Of a stretch of 64,000 bases of DNA, positions 17,397 to 25,879 are shown piece by piece. Each line of letters opens with the position of its first letter. Position 1 is the first letter of the stretch. Below the pieces are notes generated by a model. It was given only the letters and a program-made list of their open reading frames with translations, had not been told where the DNA came from and ran no database searches. A program made the position numbers and the translations under genes. The DNA is taken from assembly GCA_016766635.1 (NCBI GenBank), contig CP068473.1, forward strand, positions 1 to 64,000, written 5' to 3'. The stretch comes from Candidatus Xiphinematobacter sp. (GTDB lineage Bacteria; Verrucomicrobiota; Verrucomicrobiia; Chthoniobacterales; Xiphinematobacteraceae).

Positions 17397-18914
17397 TCAC
17401 GGATCGGTAGCGTAGTGCCTACAAATGGCCTTCACCAAGCCTGGAATGGTATGCTGGGCCGCTTCAATATCAACTGAAAACCCAAGTCGAGTCAAAGTAT
17501 GTGAGGTAATGGGACCGATGCTAGCCGTCTGGAAATTTTCAGGTGGTGAAAGTCGAAGTGTGAAGAAGTTTTCCACGGTGGAAGAACTAGTGAATGTAAC
17601 AATATCTGCTCCTTCCTCTAGAAAGCGTCGTATACCAACATATTCATTATTTTCCGGCACTGTACGGTAGGCAATTGCTTCATCTACAATAGCACCCAAT
17701 CGAGAGAGCTCCCTTCTTAAAAAGGGACGAGCGTTTCCCGATCGGGCCAGGAGAATGCGTAAATTCTCCATGCTTGTCTTTTCCAGGAAGGCCCTTACAA
17801 CAGCTTCTGCTATATACTGGGTAGGCATGAGATCTATCTGCAAATGGTAAGAGCGGATTCGATCCGCGGTTGCTGGGCCGATAGCTGCAATGCGTGTCCC
17901 ACCAATTTCTCGAACATCTTCGTAAATTCCGAAAAACGCTTGGAAAAAGGCGTCCACCCCGTTCGGACTTGTGAACACTAACCAATCATATTTATGAGCA
18001 TCTGTGACGAGTTGAAAAAACGCTCCTTCGTCCTGCGGAGGCTCGATACGAATGGTGGGCAATTCAAAAGCATCCGCTCCTAAATCGCGGAGAGCTCTCA
18101 GAAGAGTACCAGCTTGCAAAGTACTACGAGTGACGGCCACGCGTTTACCAAAGAGTGGACGAGATTCAAACCAGTTCAATTTCTTCCGCAACCGTACTAC
18201 GTCACCAAAGACAGCAACGGCAGGTGCAGTAAATCCGGATTCTCGGGCCTTCTGTGAAATCTCCTCTAGTGACCCGCACAGAGTTTTCTGGTAGCCCGTA
18301 GTTGCCCAACGGATCAATGCTACAGGTGTACTTCTATGCATGCCGTGGATAAGGAGCTCCTCAATAATTGTCTCTAGGCGCGCCATTCCCATAAGCATAA
18401 CCTTAGTACCACCTACATGGGTAAGCGCCGCATAATCCAGTTTGGATGAAAGCTTATTGCGGTCTTCATATCCAGTGAAGATCGTTAGACAGGCGCTGTA
18501 ACTGCGGTGAGTAACTGGTATACCAGCGTAGGCTGGCCCAGCAATGGCAGAGGAGACGCCCGGAACAATACCGAAGGCAATACCAGCCTCAGCGAGAGCC
18601 TCCGCTTCCTCACCGCCGCGTCCAAAAAGAAAAGGATCTCCTCCTTTTAATCGAACCACGCACAATCCACTTTTAGCTTTTTCTACAAGTAACCGGTTAA
18701 TCGCTTTCTGAGAAAAGGCCCTCCGCCCTACCTCCTTACCGGCATAGATACGTTCTGCTGACTTGGGCACAAAATGAAGCAATTCTGCTGAACACAAGTG
18801 ATCATAGACCACAACCTGTGCTTTAGAGAGGCATTCTTTTCCAAGCAGAGTAAGAAGGCCAGGATTTCCTGGACCGGCTCCAACGAGGTAACAAAATCCT
18901 CTTTCGTTTTCCAT
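17397..18914 (-). CDS. cobA-hemD: Fused uroporphyrinogen-III C-methyltransferase / uroporphyrinogen-III synthase
   Basis: This is a bifunctional protein of 505 residues. Residues about 5-245 form the SUMT (CobA) domain, which methylates uroporphyrinogen III to precorrin-2 for siroheme or corrinoids; its motifs 'VGAGPGNPGLLT', 'VRLKGGDPFLFGRGGEE' and 'GVSSAIAGPAYAGIP' are intact. Residues about 250-500 form HemD, which closes hydroxymethylbilane to uroporphyrinogen III, with 'VAVTRS', 'FTSPNGVDAFF' and 'AAIGPATA'. The gene follows hemC by 28 bp, completing the hemA-hemC-cobA/hemD operon. Such fusions are known in several bacterial groups. The SUMT domain shows that uroporphyrinogen is sent to siroheme or corrin. 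Confidence 0.95.
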   Translation of the reverse strand: MENERGFCYLVGAGPGNPGLLTLLGKECLSKAQVVVYDHLCSAELLHFVPKSAERIYAGKEVGRRAFSQKAINRLLVEKAKSGLCVVRLKGGDPFLFGRGGEEAEALAEAGIAFGIVPGVSSAIAGPAYAGIPVTHRSYSACLTIFTGYEDRNKLSSKLDYAALTHVGGTKVMLMGMARLETIIEELLIHGMHRSTPVALIRWATTGYQKTLCGSLEEISQKARESGFTAPAVAVFGDVVRLRKKLNWFESRPLFGKRVAVTRSTLQAGTLLRALRDLGADAFELPTIRIEPPQDEGAFFQLVTDAHKYDWLVFTSPNGVDAFFQAFFGIYEDVREIGGTRIAAIGPATADRIRSYHLQIDLMPTQYIAEAVVRAFLEKTSMENLRILLARSGNARPFLRRELSRLGAIVDEAIAYRTVPENNEYVGIRRFLEEGADIVTFTSSSTVENFFTLRLSPPENFQTASIGPITSHTLTRLGFSVDIEAAQHTIPGLVKAICRHYATDP

Positions 18915-18941
18915 ACCAGTTCCTCAATCAGAATATCCCAT

Positions 18942-19850
18942 CTATCTCGATGAAAAAGTGGAAAAAACTTGCGTTGCTACTTCTTCAGCATTGGAGGCTG
19001 TTGCCTGAGCAAAACGGAAGAGAGTGCCTTGGAACCAAGCAGCCTGGAGGTAAATAGCCCCTGGGAGCGGTTGAGCCAGCGCACCTAGAGCCGAATGGCA
19101 CCCCCCACCCAACTTCTTTAAGAGAAGGCGCTCCGCATATACACATTCTCCGGTGATAGGGTCATGGAGTGGCATGAGTAGTTGGCGGGTTTTCGTATCC
19201 TTTTCTAGCGCTTGAATGGCGATTGCTCCCTGACCAGGGGCAGGCAAAAAATCTTTCAGAGCCTGTGCATACAGGCCAAATCTTTCACAGAGACCCCCAG
19301 GCGTTAGGGCATATAACCTTTCTAGTGCAGCCCTAGCAACTATAATAGCGTGAAGTCTGCTGGTCCCCGCTAGCTTAGCAAGGCGCGTCTCCACGTTGCC
19401 ACGTATGCCCTCGACGACAAGATCTGGGCGTTGTCTGAGAATCTGAGATTGCCTCCGTTGACTGCCTGTGGCTACATGGGCTCCCCTAGGTAGTGCCTCA
19501 AGTCCACCCTCCCGTTTAGAAACGAGAGAATCCTCACACGAAGCTCTTGGAAGGACAGCGCCAACAACTAGCCCGGAAGCGTCCTCCTCCACAGGCAAAT
19601 CCTTGAGGCTGTGTACCGCTACATGGATTGTCCTTTGTAAGAGGGCAATCTCCAGCTCCTTGGTAAAGGCTCCCTTGTCAAGTGGAGAAGCCACTCCCAG
19701 TGGAGCATCCACTCTCATGTCAGCCTGTGTGCGAATAATGACCGTATCCATAGAAAGCTCAGGATACGCTCGAGAAAGCGCAGTCTGGAGGAGGAAACTT
19801 TGTGCAAGCGCAAGGTTGCTCCCTCGCGTGCCAATCTTAAGAGTCTTCAT
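18942..19850 (-). CDS. hemC: Hydroxymethylbilane synthase (porphobilinogen deaminase)
   Basis: This enzyme joins four porphobilinogen units into hydroxymethylbilane. The start 'KTLKIGTRGSNLALAQS' and the active-site segments 'VHSLKDLPVEE' and 'GIRGNVETRLAKL' are present. The dipyrromethane cofactor attaches to Cys251 in 'LGGGCHSALG'. Its 302 residues are normal in length. The ATG overlaps the hemA stop by 4 bases, which implies translational coupling. Downstream is the cobA-hemD fusion. The enzyme needs PBG from HemB, encoded at 43.6 kb. Confidence 0.96.
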   Translation of the reverse strand: MKTLKIGTRGSNLALAQSFLLQTALSRAYPELSMDTVIIRTQADMRVDAPLGVASPLDKGAFTKELEIALLQRTIHVAVHSLKDLPVEEDASGLVVGAVLPRASCEDSLVSKREGGLEALPRGAHVATGSQRRQSQILRQRPDLVVEGIRGNVETRLAKLAGTSRLHAIIVARAALERLYALTPGGLCERFGLYAQALKDFLPAPGQGAIAIQALEKDTKTRQLLMPLHDPITGECVYAERLLLKKLGGGCHSALGALAQPLPGAIYLQAAWFQGTLFRFAQATASNAEEVATQVFSTFSSR

Positions 19851-20884
19851 ACGGACAACAGCTTATGGGAGTCTTTCCAAGTGGACTGATGTAGACGAGC
19901 AACAAATCCACGCACATGTTCTTCGATAAGAGCCTCACAACAATCAAGTTCGCAATGACGAATGTTGATAGACTGTTGAGCAATATCCTGCAGGGAGTCG
20001 ATATCGTAAAGGAAAACACTGTCTAGGTTGCTGGCAGAGGCTTCAATATCGCGAGGTACAGCCAAATCAATAATGAAAACTGGTCGTTGTCTCCTCTTTC
20101 TCATGAGGAGAGAAAGCCGTTCGCTTGTAAGAATTGGATAGGGTGCACTGGTAGAACTGATAAGGATGTCTACATCGGGAAAAGCATCTTGCCACTGAGC
20201 AAAGTGTAGAGCCTCCCCTCCAACCTCAGCTGCGAGGTGTGCTGCTCGCTCGTAAGTACGATTAGAAACAAAGGTACTCCGTACGCCTCTAGAAATTAGG
20301 CTGCGCGCTGTACGTTTACTTGTTTCTCCGGCACCAAGGATCATAATGCGGCACTTCTCGAGATCATCAAAAATCTTCTCAGCAAGCTCTACTACCGCCG
20401 CTCCTATAGAGGTCGGACCCCGGGTAATTCTTGTCTCTGACCTCACCGTTTTTGCTACCCGAAAGGCGTATTGGAAGAGCTTATTTAGATGCCTGGAGGT
20501 AGATCCTCCTCTCAGAGCTTTATCATAGGCACGTTTCACCTGTCCAAGTACCTCCGTCTCTCCCAAGATCATGGAGTCCAAGCCACTGGCTACTCGGAAT
20601 AAATGTCGTACGCTAAAAGGTATCGCATGGTGATAGAAGGGAGCCTCGTAACCCACTCGATCGCTCAGAATATCCTGAATCCTTTCCCCGCTGAGCCTCG
20701 GACAAATCGTGGCTACATAGAACTCTACTCGGTTACAGGTGGAAAGGATTACGGCTTCATGGAGCCCTTCAATTTGGTGGATTTGATGAAGTAATATTTC
20801 CATCTCATGTGGAGGCAGGGCAAATCGCTCTCGCATGGAGATAGGAGCGATCCTGTGGTTAATTCCTGTGCAAAGGATATTCAT
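19847..20884 (-). CDS. hemA: Glutamyl-tRNA reductase
   Basis: This enzyme reduces Glu-tRNA-Glu to glutamate-1-semialdehyde with NADPH, the committed step of the C5 pathway. Visible are 'GINHRIAPISMRERFAL', the catalytic Cys in 'ILSTCNRVEFY', 'LDSMILGETEVLGQVKRAY' and the nucleotide-binding 'RIMILGAGETSKRTARSL'. The frame opens at 20929, but the Met at 20884 gives the usual 'MNILCTGINHR' start. The frame ends overlapping hemC by 4 bases. Two tRNA-Glu genes in the window (24623 and 33591) provide candidate substrates. I see no leader or riboswitch in the spacer upstream. Confidence 0.95.
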   Translation of the reverse strand: MNILCTGINHRIAPISMRERFALPPHEMEILLHQIHQIEGLHEAVILSTCNRVEFYVATICPRLSGERIQDILSDRVGYEAPFYHHAIPFSVRHLFRVASGLDSMILGETEVLGQVKRAYDKALRGGSTSRHLNKLFQYAFRVAKTVRSETRITRGPTSIGAAVVELAEKIFDDLEKCRIMILGAGETSKRTARSLISRGVRSTFVSNRTYERAAHLAAEVGGEALHFAQWQDAFPDVDILISSTSAPYPILTSERLSLLMRKRRQRPVFIIDLAVPRDIEASASNLDSVFLYDIDSLQDIAQQSINIRHCELDCCEALIEEHVRGFVARLHQSTWKDSHKLLSV

Positions 20885-21622
20885 CAAAACAGATGTGGAG
20901 GGGTAGTAAATCTTGGGAAGGGTAGTCATGGCGACGAAAAAAGAGCACTGAGAAATAATGCCAGTGGAGCCAGTGGGAGCTGTCCTACTGGCAGGAGTCC
21001 CTTTTTACTTAAAATGTCTCGTTAGTCTATGGAAAGGGATAAGCTTCGGAAGCCAAGAGACCCCGCAGGCTATTGCAATTTGCAGTTGCCAGTTTGCAGT
21101 TGCTTAAGTGGCGGGACTGACAATGGAAGAAAAAATCTGTACACAAACCCTAATAGGCTACTAAATGTCCCCAAGGAGTAAGTGACCTTCCCGATCCTCG
21201 GGGCCTCTCTGTTCTCTCGGCCGGTACAGAGCTCCTCCGTGAGGAACTAAGAGGCTGAGGAAAGCCAAAGAAAGGGAGGCACCTAAAGGTTCGTTTTTGT
21301 GCGGAGCTATGGCCGTCCAGGCAAGCAGGCAAGTACCGGGGTGTTGCGCCCCTTGCGCCCCCCTACCGCCTTTCCCCCACCACCCTCCGCAACCTAGTTC
21401 ATTAATGACAAGAAATACAAGAAAAGGGATGTGTATCCTCCGCCCAGTTTGCCTCGTAACGAATTTCTTGAAGACTGCTACTACACATCCACACGCTCTC
21501 TCTGCAGATAAGTTAGCTAAAAATAAAGAAACAGCGAAACAGCACATGTTTCTCCTTAGTTTGCTTTTTAGCGGGAGGAGAGGCCCACAGCTCTCACACC
21601 TCAATACTTACTTTTAAGGAGA
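20885..21622. other. 738-bp divergent spacer, no gene recognised
   Basis: This lies between the divergent hemA and polyprenyl synthase genes. The only structure I see is an 11-bp direct repeat TTTGCAGTTGC at 21079-21089 and 21093-21103. Several 60-150-residue frames exist on both strands but none has recognisable domains. Confidence 0.4.
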
Positions 21623-22669
21623 ATGACCCACCTAGAAAGTTCTCAAATGAAGAGGTTGGTTACTCTTCCAAATACGGTGTCCTTTGCATGTAAACAGGTA
21701 ATAGAATTAGTTTGTGCCCACTTGCATTCTGTTGAGGAACAAATTCTCCAGCAATCCTGTCTCTTCAATCCTATGGTAAGGAGCTATATCGCCCATGTAA
21801 CGAGCAAGGGTGGGAAGCGTCTACGTCCTATTCTCACCCTGCTTGCAGGTGGGGCTACCGGTAAAATTACTTCGGAGCATATAGACCTCGCCGTTGTCCT
21901 TGAGCTCATACACACTGCCACGCTGGTGCATGACGACATCATAGATGGGACGGACTTGCGCCACTCTAAGGCCACAGCTAATGCAAAGTGGGGAAACACC
22001 CTGAGTGTCCTTCTAGGGGATTGTTTGTTTTCCCATGCTCTGAGGCTTTCTGCTAGTTTTGCTAACCGGGAAATTAGCCGCAAAGTTGCGGATGCAGCCA
22101 CTGAAGTCTGTAGTGGTGAAATCCTTCAGACTCAGCGCCGGTTTGATCTTCAGCTGAGTATAGCTGATTATCAGCGTATTATCGAGATGAAGACGGCGGC
22201 GCTTTTGGCCCTGTCTTGCGAGCTTGGCTCCTTAGTTAGTGGAGCCAGTGCAAGCACAGTCGACACCCTGCGCCGGTTCGGCCAGCAATTAGGAATTGCC
22301 TACCAGATCTATGATGATTGTCTGGATCTAGTTGGCAGCGAGACCCAGGAGGGAAAGACGCTGGGGACGGATCTTGAGAAGGGGAAGTTTACGCTGCCAA
22401 TACTTCTAATGCTTCATTCCAAAAAGCTCGACGGTAACGATGAAGCTAATGTCCGTCTATCACTTCTCTCTAGGAAAAGAGGCGTTTTGGAGACAAGCAC
22501 TCTCATCAGTATGGTGTTAAAAACAGGTGCCGTACGGGCAGCATCGCGAACAGGGATCCGTTTTCTGAAACGGGCAAAAAACAGCCTCCTAGGCATAGAA
22601 GAAAATAAGCACACCCTGGCACTGCATTCCATGGCATGCCAGCTAGAACTCATGCTCGATTTGCTATGA
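21623..22669 (+). CDS. Polyprenyl diphosphate synthase (octaprenyl/nonaprenyl type)
   Basis: This trans-prenyltransferase elongates allylic diphosphates with isopentenyl diphosphate to make a quinone or carrier side chain. Both aspartate-rich motifs are visible: the first as 'LVHDDIID' (DDIID at 104-108), the second as 'YDDCLD' (DDCLD at 231-235). The 'GGKRLRP' substrate-binding loop is at 63-69. At 348 residues the protein is long-chain type, similar to IspB, but chain length cannot be read safely. dxs, which feeds the isoprenoid route, is at 53 kb. Confidence 0.93.
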   Translation: MTHLESSQMKRLVTLPNTVSFACKQVIELVCAHLHSVEEQILQQSCLFNPMVRSYIAHVTSKGGKRLRPILTLLAGGATGKITSEHIDLAVVLELIHTATLVHDDIIDGTDLRHSKATANAKWGNTLSVLLGDCLFSHALRLSASFANREISRKVADAATEVCSGEILQTQRRFDLQLSIADYQRIIEMKTAALLALSCELGSLVSGASASTVDTLRRFGQQLGIAYQIYDDCLDLVGSETQEGKTLGTDLEKGKFTLPILLMLHSKKLDGNDEANVRLSLLSRKRGVLETSTLISMVLKTGAVRAASRTGIRFLKRAKNSLLGIEENKHTLALHSMACQLELMLDLL

Positions 22670-22723
22670 AGCATGACCCGGGATGGCTACCCCTCAGAGA
22701 GGGGGAACTCCTCTGAAGAATTA

Positions 22724-24094
22724 CTATAAGTCCACTGCTTGACCAGGTTGGGGGAGGATAATCTTTGTTTCCGGAAGCGCCTGAGTAAGAGATCCACGGA
22801 ACCATTCCAAAGCTAAAAAGTCTCCATGTGCTAGCACAATAGTCTTAGGCCGGATACGTAGTGCGTATGCCAAAAGCGCTTCGCGAGAGGAATGGGCGCT
22901 GAAATTAAACTCCTTGCACTGGCACTTCCTTTTTAGCGCTGGAAGTCCCACCTCCAGGACGACCTCTTGGTCAATCACGGTTCTTCGTATCTTTCCTGCA
23001 GGTGAGTCGGCGTCCACGTAACCGACAAAGAAAAGACCTTGTCGGGAAGATTCAAGAATACGACGTGCAAAAATATTGGAGAGCGTGTTTTCTGACATCA
23101 TGCCGCTTGAAAGCGCAAAAATGGACTGCTGCTTTGGGCAGCAGGATCCGATTTCTGCTCCACTGACTATCTGTGGAGTCATTTCTTGCAGAAGCTGCAG
23201 TGCCGGAGAATGGCGGCGAGTGTTTGAGGCGAAGGTATCGTACACCAGCGTGAGTTTAGCGCCAAGTCTACCTAGGTAGACAGGTGCTGCTGGCAGCAGT
23301 CCGCGGATGCGCATTTTCCAAAACATCGCCAGCAGCTCTTGTGTTTTTCCCAAGGAAAAGACTGGAATAGTAACTGCCCCGCCCCGCTCAAATATTTCCT
23401 TAATTGCTTGTGCCAGCCGCAATTCTTCGGCATCTCGCGTGAAGTTTTTTGCCGCGGGTGAATCTCCCCTGGTGGTCTCCATCATAAGGATGTCTATTCC
23501 TCCTTTTGGAAAGTCAGCTCCACGGAGGATGGACTGGTCACTGAAATTAACATCCCCTGTATAGAAGAAGGTACGCCCCTCACTCTCAATGAGAATACCT
23601 GCCGACCCTAAGACATGCCCAGCGTCGAAAAAGCATAAGCGCACATCCCGCATTTCCCTCCCAAAAAAACTGCAAGGATAAAAAGTATGACCTATGGAAT
23701 ACGGCTGCCATAACTCCGAACATCGGTCTACTCCTCGATGAGTGAAGAGGGGGTACTCTGGAAGATTGGCTGCCTCCTTCCGTCGCATCATAACATTGAC
23801 GGAGTCGTGCAACACAATGCCCGCTATACATGCTGTAGCAGGTGTCATGTAGATGGGTACGTCGCGAAAGCATTTGGTTAATGCGGGGAGAGCACCTATG
23901 TGGTCATGATGGGCGTGTGTGAGCACCACGGCGTCTACATTCTTACCTTCGAGAAGAGAAAAATTCGGAAGTGCTGCCAATCCCTCCATTCTAGGGTGAA
24001 AGCCGGCATCTAGCAGGATGTTGTTTTCTCCTGCTCTCAGAAGGTAAGAGTTAGCCCCAATCTCCAGGTTACGAGTTAGATTAGTCAACTGCAT
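22724..24094 (-). CDS. Beta-CASP metallo-beta-lactamase-fold RNA-processing nuclease
   Basis: This is a predicted RNase of the CPSF73-like group. The metallo-beta-lactamase motif 2 is 'LTHAHHDHIGAL' (H60 onward), motif 3 comes near 'DAGHVLGSAGI', and motif 4 is 'YTGDVNFSDQ'. The beta-CASP insertion and its closing elements follow ('VTIPVFSLGKTQELL', 'FNFSAHSS', 'LAHGD'). The 456-residue length is usual. Role is likely mRNA turnover or 3'-end processing; exact substrates are unknown. It converges on the polyprenyl synthase gene across a 55-bp gap. Confidence 0.9.
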   Translation of the reverse strand: MQLTNLTRNLEIGANSYLLRAGENNILLDAGFHPRMEGLAALPNFSLLEGKNVDAVVLTHAHHDHIGALPALTKCFRDVPIYMTPATACIAGIVLHDSVNVMMRRKEAANLPEYPLFTHRGVDRCSELWQPYSIGHTFYPCSFFGREMRDVRLCFFDAGHVLGSAGILIESEGRTFFYTGDVNFSDQSILRGADFPKGGIDILMMETTRGDSPAAKNFTRDAEELRLAQAIKEIFERGGAVTIPVFSLGKTQELLAMFWKMRIRGLLPAAPVYLGRLGAKLTLVYDTFASNTRRHSPALQLLQEMTPQIVSGAEIGSCCPKQQSIFALSSGMMSENTLSNIFARRILESSRQGLFFVGYVDADSPAGKIRRTVIDQEVVLEVGLPALKRKCQCKEFNFSAHSSREALLAYALRIRPKTIVLAHGDFLALEWFRGSLTQALPETKIILPQPGQAVDL

Positions 24095-24622
24095 CTGGTA
24101 ACTATCCCTGTATTGCTTGGAAGCGATTATGCTTTACTCCCTTTATAAGGGAAAACAGGCATGTCGTTGTGTACTATCGTTGTTACTACAGCGGGAGCCT
24201 GTTCAGTCAGTTATGGAAGGTTAACTATGTACAGCAGCAATAAAGCTCGTGAACGGTGCTGGGTTCTATAGCAAGTAGCGCGAGTTCTCGTAAGAAATAA
24301 ATAAAGCTGCAGCCTAACATGAAAACAGCCTTGCTCCAAAAGAATCTCAGTGCTGTGCTACAGTGGGGGGTCTTTTTTTCTCTGACGTGAGTATATAATC
24401 TCATACTACAACCAAGTGTACATTAGAAATGGCTTAGCCATAGGAACAAAGCCGGTTGCACTCGCCGACATCTCTCACGCAGTGTTGTGCGCTCAATTAT
24501 CTTTGCTTTCTCACATTTGCAGATAGAGTCAGCGCTTTTACCCTTGCTAGGGTGTAAGGAGCTCATGTTCCTCAATTCCAGAATAAAATAGGCCGCCGTT
24601 CGTTCCGATTTTTCGATTGCAT
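24095..24622. other. 528-bp spacer upstream of tRNA-Glu, no gene recognised
   Basis: No frame here has a recognisable domain. The stretch should contain the promoters of the minus-strand nuclease gene and of the tRNA gene, but I could not identify a clear hexamer pair. Confidence 0.4.
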
Positions 24623-24694
24623 GGCGCATTCGACTAGTGGTTAGGTCACAGCCCTCTCAAGGCTGGGGCACGGGTTCGATCCCCGTATGCGCTG
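24623..24694 (+). tRNA. tRNA-Glu (CTC anticodon)
   Basis: A cloverleaf of 72 nt reads acceptor GGCGCAT with ATGCGCT (the last pair G1-U72 is a wobble), a D-arm with TAGTGGTTAGG, and anticodon stem CAGCC/GGCTG around loop CTCTCAA. The T-arm is ACGGG/CCCGT around TTCGATC. The anticodon CTC reads GAG. The discriminator is G, as usual for tRNA-Glu; CCA is not encoded. It is a possible HemA substrate after charging. Confidence 0.93.
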
Positions 24695-24791
24695 CAACCG
24701 GGGCGAGGAATGTAGGGTGAGGCTGTGTGGGTAGCCACAACGTAGAGGGGCGTATTGCGCGCGTATTTTTTTATGCGTATTTATTTATTTG

Positions 24792-25691
24792 TTATCTGGT
24801 CCATGGCTTCCTTGTTGAAGGAAGCGCTCCTCCCTCAGCATATCCGCTGGTATAATCGGTCGGACCAACCGCCCCGATCATTTCGCGCCGGGTAGCGATT
24901 CGCCACTTTCGGCTCATGCTCCTGCCCGTGTAACAACCCCAACTTTTGATGAAGGCCCTACGGGTAAAAACTCCCCTCCGAATTTTAGCCAGCTGATCTT
25001 CGTGCAGATAAGCCTTAGACGTTCCGTCGATTTCATTGCTATAATCAAACATGAAGCAGGCACGGTTAGCATGGCCGAAATACTCAAAGCCGTTGACCTT
25101 AACAAGGTTCCTGTTTTTAGACTGGGTAGCAGACCCTGAAGTAGTAGAAACTCCATTTCCATTTAGGTAGTCGATGATCTGCTGTCCTGAGTAAAACCAA
25201 ACCAACTCGACGTTGTATTTCCTTTGAATGGACCTAATACCGCAGATTATATTCCTCTCCTGACGCCGTTGCCGGCGCTCGTATCCTCGCCGGTAGACGA
25301 CCCAAGTAATTGGAAAGTCGGGACCGTACTGATCGCGCAACTGCTGAATGCGAACACGGCTGGCGCGCACGAAGTTCCCCCAATATTTGTCGTGCGGACA
25401 AGCCCTGCATCTCTCCCACTCCAGCAAAGATGGGCCCCCAGTTACGAGAACATATTCACTGCTCTGCTCAGATGGAACAGAAAAGCAATAAGAAGAAAAG
25501 AGTAGGACCTCTATTCCCAGGATAAGCAGGAACAGCGTAAAAACACCCGGGATGGCAGCATAGCCGATGTTCTTTGTAATAGGTGTGTGAAAGGCGGTTG
25601 GCGTTCCTCTTATCTTAGATAGCCTGCTCTGCAGAAGTGCCTTCGGCCTCTGCGCTCTACCTCTTCCTATATTCGAGAAGCAAGGTGGCAC
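24792..25691 (-). CDS. Unassigned membrane-anchored protein with a caspase-like His/Cys pattern
   Basis: I recognise no named family. A basic N-terminus precedes one strong hydrophobic segment at about residues 45-68, so the protein is probably anchored with its bulk outside the cytoplasm. The rest alternates predicted strands and helices. A strand leads to His207 in 'FEYFGHAN'; 46 residues later another strand leads to Cys253 in 'FIKSWGCYTGRS'. This resembles the His-then-Cys order of clan CD peptidases (caspase, gingipain, CHAT), where the Cys motif often reads x-C-x-T/S-G. An upstream strand 'YVLVTGGPS', a helix with 'NFVRAS' and 'ITWVVY' fit that fold. Peptidase activity is inference. It lies between tRNA-Glu and lysS, opposite strand to both. 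Confidence 0.55.
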   Translation of the reverse strand: MPPCFSNIGRGRAQRPKALLQSRLSKIRGTPTAFHTPITKNIGYAAIPGVFTLFLLILGIEVLLFSSYCFSVPSEQSSEYVLVTGGPSLLEWERCRACPHDKYWGNFVRASRVRIQQLRDQYGPDFPITWVVYRRGYERRQRRQERNIICGIRSIQRKYNVELVWFYSGQQIIDYLNGNGVSTTSGSATQSKNRNLVKVNGFEYFGHANRACFMFDYSNEIDGTSKAYLHEDQLAKIRRGVFTRRAFIKSWGCYTGRSMSRKWRIATRREMIGAVGPTDYTSGYAEGGALPSTRKPWTR

Positions 25692-25879
25692 AATTCATCG
25701 TACGATTTTGCGGATTTCCGCCCCAATAGTTAAGGAAAATATGCTGACTATCACTAGCAAGTGGCAATTCCGCATCTCTAGTGAGAAGCAAATTCTCATC
25801 CTTTACCTTGTACATGTCTACCGTGTTGTTCCATAGAATTCTTGTTCTGTAAGCATTCTTCTGTTTTCATCCTTCCAGG

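Noticed and set aside
21161-21604. 147-residue minus-strand frame in the hemA-polyprenyl synthase spacer
   Set aside because: It overlaps another long frame on the plus strand, has a biased Gly/Leu/Arg composition and no domain.
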